Origin: Plicaturopsis crispa FD-325 SS-3
Lineage: Eukaryota > Basidiomycota > Agaricomycetes > Amylocorticiales > Amylocorticiaceae
Assembly (NCBI GenBank): GCA_000827205.1
Contig: KN832560.1
Span: 1,206,743 to 1,270,742, forward strand
Direction of reading: 5' to 3'
DNA length: 64,000 nucleotides
Part shown: piece by piece, positions 15,060-26,906 of the stretch
Layout: each line of letters starts with the position of its first letter
How positions within the stretch are numbered: the first letter of the stretch is position 1
Position numbers and translations under genes: made by a program
Notes under the pieces: generated by a model
Database searches by the model: none
Told to the model about the DNA's origin: nothing
Seen by the model: only the letters and a program-made list of their open reading frames with translations

Positions 15060-16482
15060 TCATAACAATGTGTGCACAAAGGCGCTTGCGACGAGAGCCC
15101 CCGCGATGTTAGGTATAGTAGCGTAGAGAGACGCAGCACCGCTCGAAGATCCCGGGACTGGAAGGAAGTGATCTGAGTCCGCTTTTTGTTCTGCCGTTGA
15201 CTCCTGCATGGCAAAGATACACGACTCTGGTGTTAGCACGCGCTGTACAGTGGGGGCGGGAAAAGTGGCGCGACGAACCTTGAATGCGGCGAGACCGATA
15301 ACGATTGCAGCAGCAAAGAAGATGAAGGCTTGGATGAGCCAGATGACACCCCACACTTGAGAGGGGAAACATCCACATATGTGGGCGAACGCAGACGCGT
15401 CGGACGAGTTCACTTTGCGTGCGATCGTGTCGTCTAGTAATGCATCCTTGGTAAGTGCACAAGTTTAGGTCGGAATGGGTGCGTGGACATACCAACGACG
15501 TCCCATAGGACATACATGCACGACATGACACCAATGAAGAGGACCTGTGCATAACAACATGTTAAACCAAGGGGCGAGTATGTCCTTCACCGCACACTTA
15601 CGAAGTAACGCAACGCGACACTACCCGCGACAAACCAGAACAAGACGATCAGGCCGGACATGACAAATATCAAGGCCCAAGTACTGCAACTGTTGTATCA
15701 GCCCTACTGCGCCAGATATGGGCCGCATTGACAGACTCACAGGAGATTCCTCCGCGCCCACCAAAGGGTAAACAGGAAGAACACAGCAAGAACTAGGCTG
15801 GCGACTTTACTAGCGTCTGTATCGAAGCCACAAACAATGAGGGCAGCACCGATGAACGATGATCCGAGGTAGCCGGCCGGGAGGGTGATCCATGGTATTC
15901 CACCAGACATGCTCGTCGCACCACCTTCGTCCGCTACAGAAAGAGTCAACAACACGATTTAGAGACAGACAGAGTGCTCGTACGGTCAAGTTCAATGGAG
16001 TGGATCGTGGCGCAAGTGAGAACACCCATGAACGCATGGCTCATCTGGGCCCAAACATTTAGCCTCTACGCGATTTCGTATGCATGGCACGTACCTCATG
16101 AAATCCAACAGTCAACAACCTTCATGGAAGAGGAAGCATTAGTACAGTCGACTATCCAGAGAGCTGACGCATACTTGAATGGGTATACTGCATAGCACGT
16201 TCATGAACATCAACAATATGGTCCATACAGAATCACTAATTGATACACGTACGAATTTTATTGAGATATGGAACATGCCTGAGAGATTCCTTTAGACTTT
16301 CTCTTATCTTCAACAGCTGTCCTTACGCACCACAAAATGGCAATTGCGACGATATAACATCCCGCAACGATGAGCGTGGTGCGCTGCGTCGCGTTCGGTG
16401 TTAGAGTGGATTTGGCATCCCTAGCGAACAGGAACGATTGCGTTGCATTGTGTATCGTTTGCGCGTCGTGTAGCGTAGGCAT
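15060..16482 (-). CDS. M50B-like membrane zinc metalloprotease family protein
   Basis: Multi-pass membrane protein of the fungal peptidase M50B-like family, likely a zinc site-2-type protease. It starts at 16482 (MPTLHDAQTIHN). Exon 1 ends in a membrane helix, IVAGCYIVAIAILW. Three micro-exons then fit phase by phase: 16278-16253 (26 nt, HVPYLNKI), 16187-16175 (13 nt, LYPF) and 16119-16095 (25 nt, LLTVGFHE). The next exon, 16044-15984, begins MSHAFMGVLT. The zinc motif H-E-M-S-H is therefore split by an intron between its Glu and Met. The following exon has DEGGATSMSGGIPWITLPAG, then hydrophobic helices (VLAVFFLFTLWWARRNLL) and a C-terminal tail rich in Ser. Substrate is unknown. The micro-exon reconstruction is inferred from phase and family resemblance. 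Confidence 0.85.
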
Positions 16483-16775
16483 CGTTAGAATCGTGAAAGT
16501 AAGGAAACAAGAGAGTGCAGCTTGGCAGTGCTGCGGGCAGTTGAAGACTCGGCTAACTTCACTGCTGCGAGAAGCCGCAATGCCAGTATTTCCCGATTTG
16601 GCCATCAATGCTCCTCCTCGGACACGCGACCGGACGCGACCTGGCACTTTGTTTTTGAATTTAGCAGAAATGCGTCAGGCAGGTACCTTCAGGTACCGTA
16701 CTACTATACATTTGCGTGTACTTGTACAAATGCGGTGGACAAGACGATGCATTTATTGTGATAATTAAGAATGCA

Positions 16776-18632
16776 TCAAGCCTTCCACCCAGCGGCTACT
16801 TCCTCTGCAACATGTTTCCGCATATCGCTGAAGAAACCGGAGACCCATTAGTTCTTGTTGCTCAAGGTATCAAGAAATAGGCACTCACTACAAGTTCATC
16901 TCATCCACTACAAAGAGGCAAATCACGGTCAATGACGGTAGAATATCAATATATCAAATATGTACTCACCCGTAAGCTTGTTGGCAGCAGCGGCCAGTTT
17001 CGCATCATGTGCGTTTAGCGAGCTGAACCCGATCCGTTCGTTGATGTTCTCCGTAGCCCGCGCCGATGCAGTCTGCACACGTGTGGCCCGGGGCTTGCGG
17101 ATGTGTTCGTAAAGCTCTAATCCTGCCTTTACGTCGTTCGTGTAGCCGAAATCCTTCGAGAATATGATACTCAGTGCCGCCGCGTCCTCTATCGCCTGAC
17201 ATGCACCCTGCGACTGATGTGGCATCATGGGGTGTGCGGCGTCGCCCAAGAGGGCTACTTTACCCTTCACCCACCGCTGATAGAGAAGATGAATGTTAAT
17301 AGTGGGATGTTGAAGAGAGAAGCCGTTCTCACGTCGTAGGGCTGGTGGACGTAGAGCCGCCAAGGCATCCGATCGATCGAGTTTTTGAGCAGCGCGACGC
17401 ACTCTGGGTCGAGCTCGGAGTATTGGCCAACGATGATATCAGACACGGGCACTTCGGCAAACTGGAAACCTTCTTTGGTGTGGTTTGTGAGTTCCGTAGG
17501 CATGAAGCAATAGAACGAAACAATCTATAAGATATGCCGTTAATTCCCAGCGCAAGATAGCATAGAGGAAGTGTAGTGCTCACGTCGCCTCCAGCACACG
17601 GGGACATAACAATTTTGTAGTATTTGCTCAAACTTTAAGGAAAGGGTTAGCGCCCATATTTTGCACCGTGACTTTCAGGCAACGTACCCGGGCGCTTCAT
17701 ATCCTCCCCAGTATTGAATTGCAGGCTCGTACGCGTGGTCAACGAGACCTAATCGCTTGACGTCCGCGGTCGTCACATTGCATCTGTAGCATGTCTGATT
17801 TGCAGACTTGGTGTCGGGGATTACACCGATAGCGCCACGCACAGCAGACTAACATTGATTTGAGCAGTTAGATAATTCTTATAACACAAAAAACGCACGA
17901 CTCACCCTGATACCGTCCGCGCCTATAATTAAATCCGCTTTGACTTCCACGCCATTTCGGAACCGTACAATACCAGCGTCAGCGTCGACAGACTCGGCTA
18001 TGTGATCTACAACAACAGAGCATGGGACACCCTCGCCCTCTTCGGATGTCGCAGTCTCCAGCAGCATGGTGTGCATGTCACAACGATGAAACCTGTCACA
18101 CAAATAAGACAGGGAGCCCATGATTAGCTGATAAATTTACGAACATGTTGTATACGTTTCCCCATCTCGCCTCGTAGTCCGTGAGGTCGTACTTGCTGAG
18201 GATCTTGCCGGCCCAATCTCGCATGACGAGCTTGAGCAGCACAATGGGCTTCCCTAACTCAATATTGACTCCCCATTCTCGGAGCCATTGAGTACCGTTT
18301 GCAGCGCAGCTAATGGAGGCTGCCACACAGAATTAGAATTCTCCGATCATCCGCGAACGGTGAATGCTCACCTCCAACTTCTGCCGCGAAATCACGCCGT
18401 TCATAAATCGAGACTAAAGCCACGACGCTGGTTAGTATAGAGCTTCTTCTGCATACCAAAATACTTACCGATGTGACCCGCTCTCCGCAGGGCTACAGCA
18501 GCACTCAAACCTCCGAGACCGCCACCAACGACTGGGACAATGCACATGCTGAGCATGTTTATCTAGTGGCAAGAGAAATTCAAGCTCACCAGCGACTTTG
18601 AGCTGCTTGAATTCCGAGGGTGCAGGAGACAT
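16776..18632 (-). CDS. FAD-dependent monooxygenase, salicylate hydroxylase-like
   Basis: Group A flavoprotein monooxygenase, which uses NAD(P)H and O2 to hydroxylate aromatic rings. It starts at 18632 with MSPAPSEFKQLKVA. The second exon gives the dinucleotide-binding V-G-G-G-L-G-G-L motif followed by RRAGH. A middle exon has DLIIGADGIR, the DG motif, and a later one GKVALLGDAAHPMMPHQSQG, the GD motif that contacts FAD. The chain ends with two small exons, VDEMNLY and DMRKHVAEEVAAGWKA, with the stop at 16776. About nine exons are required. The substrate is unknown: plant phenolics are plausible for a decay fungus but that is inference. The divergent neighbour is the hydrolase-like gene at 19044. 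Confidence 0.9.
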
Positions 18633-19043
18633 AGCGGGGCTTCAAGTTCAGGAAAGTTATTGGATTTGTTCTCGCAGCGAGTCCATGTCCATGTTCTCTT
18701 GTATAGCGGGGCGCCACCGTGGGCGTGGTAGCACATTCCCCTGGATAGGGAAGATAGGCTTCGGTGAATAACTGAGACTCAATCCCGTAGTGGCATTTCT
18801 CGGACAGTGACAGAGAGTGACAGCTACCTGGAAGCATCCGGGCGGCATTGGGAGGTTGACCTTGGGTAGAGCATGTACGCAGGCGGCAAGAGCGGGTTTT
18901 GCAAATTTGCCTCCGTTTCTTGCAAACTGGGCTCGTCACTTTTTCTGACCTCGTCAAATATTGGGCACGCAAAATGGCTCCGTGGAAAGGTGCTATAACA
19001 CGAATTGTGCGAATAACGTTCCTGGAACAGCTTGAATTTCGAA
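18633..19043. promoter_or_regulatory. divergent promoter, monooxygenase / DLH-like gene
   Basis: A 411-bp intergenic region between divergent starts at 18632 (-) and 19044 (+). No additional gene was recognised. Whether the two are co-regulated cannot be seen from sequence. Confidence 0.4.
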
Positions 19044-20617
19044 ATGGCACCCACAAAGTATGACCCCAACTCACCGCTCGAACAGCCAGTACCCCTGCCT
19101 TCAGCACCTCTGGTACAACTCTGCACGGGTGTTACGCTGCAGCCACCCCTTTCGCGCCGAGGAAAAGGCCCAGGGTTGATTTGCTTCCTACCAGCGTCTC
19201 CATCTGGTCCTGGAGCGCATACACTCGATCCTGCGCCTGTGCAGAAGTGGGCAGAAGAAGGCTTTGCGGTGGTTGGCATCGACTCTTCAGTCGATAAGCG
19301 CGACGTTGCGGACGCCATCACCACCGCGATCGAAGAGCTGCAGAAAAGAGATGATGTGGACGTTAAGGACAAGTTCGGCGTTCTGGGTATGCATGGTCGT
19401 TGTAATTGAAGCTGTCCGTACACTGATATATATATCCGGCCAACAGTATATGATCCCGCCGTCGTCGACGCCCTCGTAGCATGCGCACCACATTTTCCTG
19501 CTATCATCGCCTTCGTTTCATATGGAAGCCCATGGCCATCCAGCCATTTGCCCACACAGCAGCATCTACCAAATTCCTGCTCGCCTAGCACCCCGGGGCC
19601 TGATTCATTCAGTTACCCGCCCGCCACTAGTGCGTTCTTCGTTCTCCCCACTCACGCCGACGCGTTTGAGCCGTCTTCTGCGGCACTGGCGCACACGCGC
19701 ACCTTGACATTTCTCAAGAAGCGTATCGACGGGCCCTGGTTCGATTTGGAGGCGATCTGGGATGAACACACTTACTTTGAGTTTGAGGCGCGGAGTGTTG
19801 CACAGACTATGGGCGTATGTGTGTCACTCTCTCGAATTGTGTGCTGTAGCTGACTTTCTCGGTAGACCATGGTTGTAAGTACCCAGCTTTCCATAGTAGA
19901 TCGAAGTTAACGCGTTTTTAATCTAAGGCAGAACCATATGTCAATCACGTCCCTACGGTAAGCGACACCGTGGCTGCTTTGCGTTTTGTTCTTACTTTCA
20001 CTTCAGATGACAGGAGGCACTGGACGCGCAGCGCTAACCGCTTTCTATCGCGATCACTTTATCTTCAAAAACCCGTCAAACACCTCGATGGAGCTCGTCT
20101 CGCGTACGATTGGCATCGACCGCGTCGTCGATGAATTCGTATACCGATGCGACCACGACTGTGAGATTGATTGGCTGTATGTTCTTCTTCTATCTCGTAT
20201 CTCCACCCATACTAAATACACGTTGTCTATAGTTTGCCCGGGGTGCCACCGACGGGTAAGGTGCTCGCCATCCCCTTCATTGCAGTCGTGAATATTCGAG
20301 GTGACCGCCTTTACCATGGTAAGGACAACCACTTTCTGCCACGATACCCTCCGCTCATTCATTCCTACTCTTTTCGCAGAGCACATCTGGTGGTATGTGC
20401 ATGCACGTATTTTTCTCTCGCCGAGTACTGTCTGACTCCTTGTAGGGATCAAGGCACAGCATTGACACAGTGCGGTCTCCTACCGTCGCACGTCCCGCTG
20501 GACAGCGATCGCCAGCTGAGACTTCCGGTGGCTGGTGTCAGCACGGCAGAGAAGCTGCTCAATGAAAGGCTCGAAAGCAACGCGATGTTTGGCCAGGATT
20601 GGGGTGTTAGCCAGTGA
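19044..20617 (+). CDS. dienelactone hydrolase-like protein with NTF2/SnoaL-like C-terminus
   Basis: Member of a fungal family annotated as carboxymethylenebutenolidase-like. It starts at 19044 (MAPTKYDPNSPLEQPVPLPS). The N-terminal half follows a DLH-type alpha/beta pattern (GPGLICFLPAS, WAEEGFAVVGID, ITTAIEELQKRDDVDVKDKF). The expected nucleophile-elbow segment (G-x-C-x-G-G) is absent. The chain instead runs FGVLVYDPAVVDALVACAPH across a splice site, so hydrolase activity is doubtful. The C-terminal part (from RIDGPWFDLEAIWDEHTYFE) includes PYVNHVPTMTGGTGRAALTA, VSRTIGIDRVVDEF and PFIAVVNIRGDRLYHEHIWW. That is a SnoaL/NTF2-like fold of the kind seen in ring-modifying proteins. The end is DWGVSQ. 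About six short introns interrupt it. Function is unproved. Confidence 0.8.
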
Positions 20618-20933
20618 ACAGTACGTCCATGTATGCAGTTGTAACTTTTGCATGCCAATCAGGTTGTATTGCGCTCACCATGATGCCACTCCGAATCTTA
20701 TGACAGCCTCATAAATGTAGAGTAATGTGTATAACTTATCATTCATATACGAGCATACTGAACTAAGACCCTTGCGACCCTGTTTCAATTCGTGGGCAGC
20801 GCAATCATATGTTACATTTATCAAATCATCCCAAGATGCAAGAGACACAAGAAGAACGAATGGGCAGCACCCACTGAAGTACCGACGAGGTAGCCAAGGC
20901 CGTCATCGTTGCCATTGAATATAGCACGATTGA

Positions 20934-22010
20934 TCAACTATTGCCAAGCTTCCGGCGCAGCTCTTCGATGTGCTTCTTACGAGTTTCGAGTTCACGCTGG
21001 CCATGGTGTAAAAATGTAAGTTGAAACGTAGGATCACAAGATGCTATGAACTTGCCTTAATTTTCTTCAGGCTGTCAGCCCGTTTTTTTGTAGATGCTCC
21101 TTGTGTAGGTTTGCTTCCACTTTCTTTACAGCTTCGAGTTCTTTCTATAAGCCATCGTGAGCACAACTCGCACCAACGATCGCAGACCTTAAATTGACGC
21201 TCACCAATGATTTTCTACGGTCCTCAACATACTCATCAAGCTCAGGTTCGATCTTGACGGGAGCCTCATTTTCATCGTCACTAATCGAAATTAATGACCG
21301 ACGGTGATCTGCGCTCAGGACCCTGCTCCTCATGTCGCACAGACGACGGTCCTGCCCTTTCATCCGATAATGACACTGAGGGACGCGAGCGTGGAGTGGG
21401 ACGTGTTTCTGACTTATACGATCAGCATCGTATCAGTATTGCATCGCAAGACGATGAATGCGCACTGCGACGAGGCCTATTGCTCGTCCCACTATCTCGA
21501 TTTTCCTGATGTGGTGCGGTTGCCCTAGTTGCTCTTTTACAGCTCTTAGTTGTCGTTGGCCCGGGGGAAACACCAGAGGGCTTCTTGAGGAAGTTAAAGG
21601 TGAAAGTGGACCACGGGGGTCGCCCTTCCTCCTTGGCCAGTTAAACGTAGACATAGAATGCGCCATTGGCACGGACCTATAAATGGCGCGTGCAGAGTCG
21701 GTACATCCGTCACTCGCGCAGAAATTCCTGAAGCTGAAAAGATATGGGTGATTTGAGGGGACACCCACTCATATATCGAGAAAAGAATAATCACCAGTAT
21801 ATTCGAATCCGCGAATCATCCTCAATAGAAAGGGTGCGCTGTGGCGACTCCGAAGCTGTTGCACTCGCGCCGCCCTCGTTTAACTTCCTTTCAAGCCTCA
21901 AGTAGCCAGGCAATAGACCCATATTGAGCTCGGCATTTCGATGACGCCTAGCGTCAGACTCCTCTAGAGAGCGGCGATAGCTACTTTTGACAGTTTTTGG
22001 AAAACAGGTA
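20934..22010 (-). CDS. probable multi-exon gene, coiled-coil C-terminus, unresolved structure
   Basis: Not recognised as a known family. Read from the minus strand, open segments with splice-like borders are: SSYRRSLEESDARRHRNAEL near 21960-21920; FNFLKKPSGVSPGPTTT near 21590; a Ser/Arg/Pro-rich stretch near 21400-21310; SDDENEAPVKIEPELDEYVE near 21280-21220; and a C-terminal coiled coil (KELEAVKKVEANLHKEH, then QRELETRKKHIEELRRKLGN) ending at the stop at 20934. The frame changes near 21080-21090 inside a run of seven A/T residues, and again near 21285. No clean intron explains either break, so a sequence error, a pseudogene or unusual splicing remain possible. The start and the upstream exons are uncertain. 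The character (disordered, basic, coiled-coil) suggests a nuclear protein, but that is a guess. Confidence 0.4.
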
Positions 22011-22213
22011 TGAATTAAGTGAGTTCAAGCCAAGTTCAAGCAGACGTTGTCGTCGCATCTCGGAGAGGAGGGCGCGGCGCGGCGCGACTCGCGAGGAAGG
22101 ACTGTGGTCCAAAACGGGTCAGAATATTCGCACGGTCAATAACTGGCCTTGGCCGCGCCGTCCTTGACTCTGCACAGTGCAACTTGAAGTTGTGCAGTGA
22201 TACCCTGCACAAA

Positions 22214-25200
22214 ATGTCGACTGTAGCTGCTGTGTCTCCTTCTGTAACAACTGACGCTTTCGTTCAGAAACGGAAAAGGTGCGTCGAGATGAAAGACATC
22301 ATTACACCTTGTCCCAGAAACTAATGTCGGTTCAGGTCGCAATCTCCATCGTCAGAGGTAGACGGCATTCCTCCGACCAGTCGCCGTCGTTCGCACTCCC
22401 CAAAAGCACACGTCGAGCTCCCGAGGGTCCAGGATGCAGACCCCGTACGACGCGCTGAGCGAGAGCGCCAGCTAGCTGCCCGTGTTGCCCAGTTGGAACT
22501 CGAAAAATCGGAAAAAAGCAAAGAGGTCACTAAATTCGACGCGCAGGCAGAATTCGCAAAGCTCGGTGGGACGCGCTCAGGCGGTGTCTATATGCCGCCT
22601 GCACGCCTGCGTGCTCTGCAGCAGGCCGCGTCTGGCGACAAAAGTAGCCCGGAGTACCAGCGTCTGTCGTGGGACGCCCTACGCAAGTCCATTACCGGTA
22701 TCGTGAACAGGGTCAACATTGCGAACATCAAGGACGTCGTGCCGGAGCTGTTTGCGGAGAATCTAATCAGGGGAAGAGGCTTGTTTGCGCGGAGCGTGAT
22801 GAAGGCGCAGGCGGCTAGTTTGCCTTTTACGCCCGTGTTTGCTGCGCTGGTGGCCATCATCAACACAAAACTTCCCCAAGTGGGCGAGCTAGTGCTGACC
22901 AGGCTGATAAGCCAGTTTCGACGAGCGTTCAAGAGAAACGACAAGGTACGTAGTATTCGCTATCTTCTATTCGATTGTCGTATTAAGACCATGGCCTCAG
23001 ATTATATGCCATTCTACGACGACTTTTATCGCTCACCTCGTCAACCAAGGCGTAGCCCATGAAATTCTGGCTCTATCTATACTCGTCCTGCTTCTTGAAC
23101 GACCGACCGACGACTCGATTGAAATCGCTGTCGGCTTCGCGCGTGAAGTCGGCGCGTTCCTATCCGAAAATTCCCCCAAGGCGAACGCGAGCATATATGA
23201 ACGATTCAGAGCAGTGCTCAACGAGGGTGCCATCAGCCAGCGTGTGCAGTACATGATCGAGGTCCTCATGCAGGTGCGGAAGGACAAGTACAAAGACAAC
23301 CCAATCCTGCCCGAGGGTCTTGATTTGGTCGAGGAAGACGAGCAGATCACACATCAGATTCAGCTGGAGGAGGATCTGCAGATACAGGAAGGGCTGAGTG
23401 AGTACAAGTCTACTGTCGTCTTGAATACACCTGCTGATCCTTGAAACAGACATATTCAAGTTCGACCCAAACTATCTGGAGAACGAGGATAAGTACAAAG
23501 CCATCAAAACGGAAATATTGGGCGAGGATGACGATGACGAGTCCGGGTCAGAGGAGGATAGTGATGAGGAAGACGAGGAGCAAGGTATGTTCTTGGTCAC
23601 GGACAATCGAAATACAATTAACGATTCCAACAGCTGCAGAAGAAAAGCAGGGCATCGAGGACCGCACCGAAACTAACCTGGTCAACCTGCGCCGTATCAT
23701 ATACCTGTCGATTATGAATGCACTCAACTACGAGGAAGCCGTCCACAAATTGCTAAAGGTACAGCTCCCGGAAGGTCAAGAGGTACGTGCTTCTGCATAC
23801 TGCTCATCGCATACGCTAAAATCTCAGTAGATTGAAATGGCGAACATGATCATCGAGTGTTGCTCGCAAGAGCGGTCGTACTCGACGTTTTACGGGCTCA
23901 TCGGCGAGCGGTTCTCAAAGCTGAATCGTGTATGGACCGACTGCTTCGAAACGGCCTTTGGCAACTACTACACCACCGTTCATCGGTACGAGACAAATCG
24001 GCTACGCAACATCGCTCGCTTCTTTGGGCATCTGTTCGCATCGGACGCGATTTCGTGGGCCGTGCTCGGGTGTGTGCACATCAATGAGGAGGATACGACG
24101 AGCTCTAGTCGTATCTTCATCAAGATTATGATGGGCGAGATGATGGAGGCCATGGGTTTGAAGACGCTCGCCGAACGGTTCAAGGACGAGGAGGTGAAGA
24201 GGGCGTGCGGCGGCATGTTCCCGATGGACAATCCCAAAAATACTCGGTTCGCTATCAACTACTTCACGAGCATCGGGCTGGGTGTCATTACCGAGGAAAT
24301 GCGCGAGTACTTGAAGGTGTGTATGCCCATCTAACCTGCCACGGTCGCTGCTGACTCTAGATCCTTTTCTAGAATGCCCCGCGCCTCATCATGGAACAGC
24401 GCCGCGCAATGTTGGAAGCGGACTCGTCCTCCTCTGATTCCGATTCTTCGTCGGATGACTCCTCAGATTCGTCCGACTCTGACTCTGACTCGGATTCGGA
24501 TTCGTCTGAGGATTCCAGACCCCGCAGACGCCGCCGCTCGCCGACGCCGCCACCACGCCGTGGGCGTGACGTTTCGATGTCCCCGCCCCCAAGGCGTCCT
24601 CGGGATGACTCTCCTCCACCAAGGCGCGCTCGCGACGCCTCTCCTCCACCCAGGCGTGCTCGGGACGATTCCCCGCCCCGGCGCCGACGTCCCGCTTCGC
24701 TCTCTCCTTCTCCCCCGCCCCCTAGACGCGGCGCTCGGGACGACTCCCCACCTCCCCGCCATGTACGCGGGGAATCCCCTCGCCGTGTCCGCGGAGACTC
24801 CCCGCCGCCGAGACGAACGCGTGGCGACTCTCCTCCAAGACGCCCCCGCGGAGACTCCCCGCCTCGTCGTCCGCGTGACTTCTCGCCTCCACCTCGCAGC
24901 GGTCGTGATGTCTCCATGTCTCCACCCCCGCGCCGGCGCCGCGATGCCTCTGCGTCTCCGCCGCGCCGCCGCGCCCGTGATGCCTCGCCACCTCCCCGTA
25001 GCGGCCGGCGCCATTCGCCGTCGCCGCCTCCGCGAGACGTTAAGCATCGGCCTGCAAATGGACGCCCTTCGCCACCACCCCGTGCGCGCGACTCCCTACC
25101 CCCGCCCCCGCGCGGTCCACGAAACGGTCGCGACTCTCCGCCACACCAGTCTCGCGCGCGAGACGACTCTCGTGAGCGGAGAAGGGACGATTCTAAGGAG

Positions 25201-25248
25201 CGTTATCGGAGAAGGGCTGGTTCGCGCGAGAGGTACGATCGGAGGTAA
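22214..25248 (+). CDS. CWC22: pre-mRNA-splicing factor CWC22
   Basis: Spliceosome-associated protein needed for the first catalytic step; in animals it also recruits eIF4A3 to mRNA. The start is [16 protein letters not shown] at 22214. A basic Ser-rich N-terminus leads into the MIF4G domain ([70 protein letters not shown]). After an acidic linker ([20 protein letters not shown]) comes the MA3 domain ([60 protein letters not shown]). The final exon encodes about 285 residues that are almost wholly Ser/Asp and then Arg/Ser/Pro repeats ([11 protein letters not shown]-like), an RS-type tail. Six introns fit. The end at 25248 follows REYDRR-type basic sequence. Strong identification. Confidence 0.95.
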
Positions 25249-26046
25249 ACTGTCGAGATGATACTAGACAAAAACGTTCTTCGCTCACGCTAAGCGTCTC
25301 TCGTTGATCTCATTGCATTTCTTCTGTGCTCGTGCCATGTAATGAATCAAGTAACTACCTTGATTGAAGAATATGAATGCTTTTGTAGAGCTCTAGGTCA
25401 TCTAGTCCGCAACTTTGCCTTATGAGCGTAGTACTAGTAGTTGGTGGACGTCCGTGTAGACGAGGTTCTAGCAAGTTCTGCTGAGGAAGTACTAGTGCAA
25501 TGGAAGTACGAGTCTAAGCATGTGTTGCCCACATCCTCATACCCGCCCACATTCGGGTTATGAGCGAAGGCGGGAGTCCAGAATATGGCCTGCCCACACT
25601 GTTCACATTCCCATGACCAGAAGTCAAATTGGAAAGAAACCACGAGACATGAATAGGATCAAGAGACGCGCCCGACGAAGAAAAGAACCGCTAGGAGTTA
25701 GCCTGGACATGACAGCAGCACTGGAGCTCGTACGAAGTTGCCGCTGCAGATGACTGATCCTTGGCTACGAAAGAACTGGAGCTGCCTCGATATTGCCGGA
25801 AACTTTCCATTTCGTGTTCTTGCATACATTGCGGAGCTAGGTAATGTATCCGCTGTGGGATTGCCCAGAGCATGAAGCACGGAAGCGGGAAAGCAACACA
25901 GTCCGCCGAATCGATCCATCAACCGCACAGAACAATATAAAAGCATACCTTCCCGTCGACTGTAAAGCATTGGATCAGCCTTCAAGGTCCTCATCACGAA
26001 AAAATCTGTCCAATTTCACATACCAGTTCCCGTCCGCCAGCCCAAC
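25249..26046. promoter_or_regulatory. intergenic region with cerato-platanin promoter
   Basis: No coding frame is convincing. A TATAAAA box at 25936-25942 lies about 105 bp upstream of the cerato-platanin ATG, the right place for a core promoter of a highly expressed secreted protein. The left part is the CWC22 3' flank. Confidence 0.5.
25936..25942 (+). promoter_or_regulatory. TATA box of the cerato-platanin gene
   Basis: TATAAAA about 105 bp before the ATG at 26047 and on the same strand. Spacing leaves room for a 5' UTR of about 70 bp. Confidence 0.55.
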
Positions 26047-26472
26047 ATGAAATTCACGTCGCCCGCAGCCGCACTGTCCCTCGCCTTCCTCCCCGCATTC
26101 GCCTTCGCGGCCCAAGTGTCATGGGACAGCGTCTACGACAACAAGTCGGCATCCCTTGACACCGTCATATGCTCCGGCAGCCTCGAGCCAAAATACACCA
26201 CATACGGTTCGCTGCCCAGCTTCCCGTACATCGGCGGCGCGTCCGCCATCACGGAGTACGACTCACCGAGCTGCGGGACGTGCTGGAACCTCACATATTC
26301 GGGCGCTGGTGGCAATACGACCAGTATCAAGGTGTTGGCCATCGACGAAGCCGACGACGGGTTTAACCTGTCACTGGAGGCGATGAATGCGTTGACGAAC
26401 GGGAAGGGCGGTGATCTGGGCATAGTCCAGGCGAATGCGACGCAGGTTGACAAGTCAGTCTGCGGCCTCTGA
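26047..26472 (+). CDS. cerato-platanin family secreted protein
   Basis: Small secreted, cysteine-containing protein that binds chitin oligomers and self-assembles at surfaces; family members act in hyphal growth and as elicitors in plants. The gene has a single exon and encodes 141 residues. The signal peptide is MKFTSPAAALSLAFLPAFAF followed by AAQ. The mature chain opens VSWDSVYDNKSASLDTVICS, the family start, and carries SCGTCWNLTY and a terminal VCGL, giving the four conserved cysteines. Length matches the family. Two or three N-glycosylation sequons are visible. A TATA box lies about 105 bp upstream. Nothing appears broken. Confidence 0.95.
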   Translation: MKFTSPAAALSLAFLPAFAFAAQVSWDSVYDNKSASLDTVICSGSLEPKYTTYGSLPSFPYIGGASAITEYDSPSCGTCWNLTYSGAGGNTTSIKVLAIDEADDGFNLSLEAMNALTNGKGGDLGIVQANATQVDKSVCGL

Positions 26473-26906
26473 GGTCAGCTCTGATTCATTTGTCGTAGTA
26501 TTTGCTGTGAAAGTGGCTGAAGGATTTGCCCGCAGCGCGCTTCTCGCGAAATGGCTATTGAAAAAGATAGCTGACGAGCGAACATTTTTGTGCTTGAAAA
26601 GACTCTTCGAGTAGGACTTACGCGTATCATGTGTTTGACTAGCATACACAGTTCTGATTCGGGCCCGTACGCCGTTCGAGAAAATAACTTGGGCTGTCCA
26701 CCAAGACATCGGCGCCTTGGTTGAAGGCGAACATAATGGGAGATAATCAGTAAACCTTTTACCAACAGCACGAGTCCAAGTAATGATAGACGAGACGCAC
26801 TAAATTGCACAGGCACTATGGCATGTACATATCGATTTCCTTTAGAGACAAAAAGCTGCTTCAATGTCCTGTCGGATGTGATAAATCCGTTGGGGTGCGA
26901 CGCAAA
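26473..26906. other. non-coding gap before the small transposon
   Basis: Cerato-platanin 3' flank. Frames here lack starts, domains or exon structure. No repeat was seen up to the target duplication at 26907. Confidence 0.35.

Noticed and set aside
24374-25261. A second plus-strand frame of 295 codons and antisense frames over the CWC22 tail
   Set aside because: Shadows of the RS-repeat exon; the CWC22 frame is continuous with the MA3 domain.
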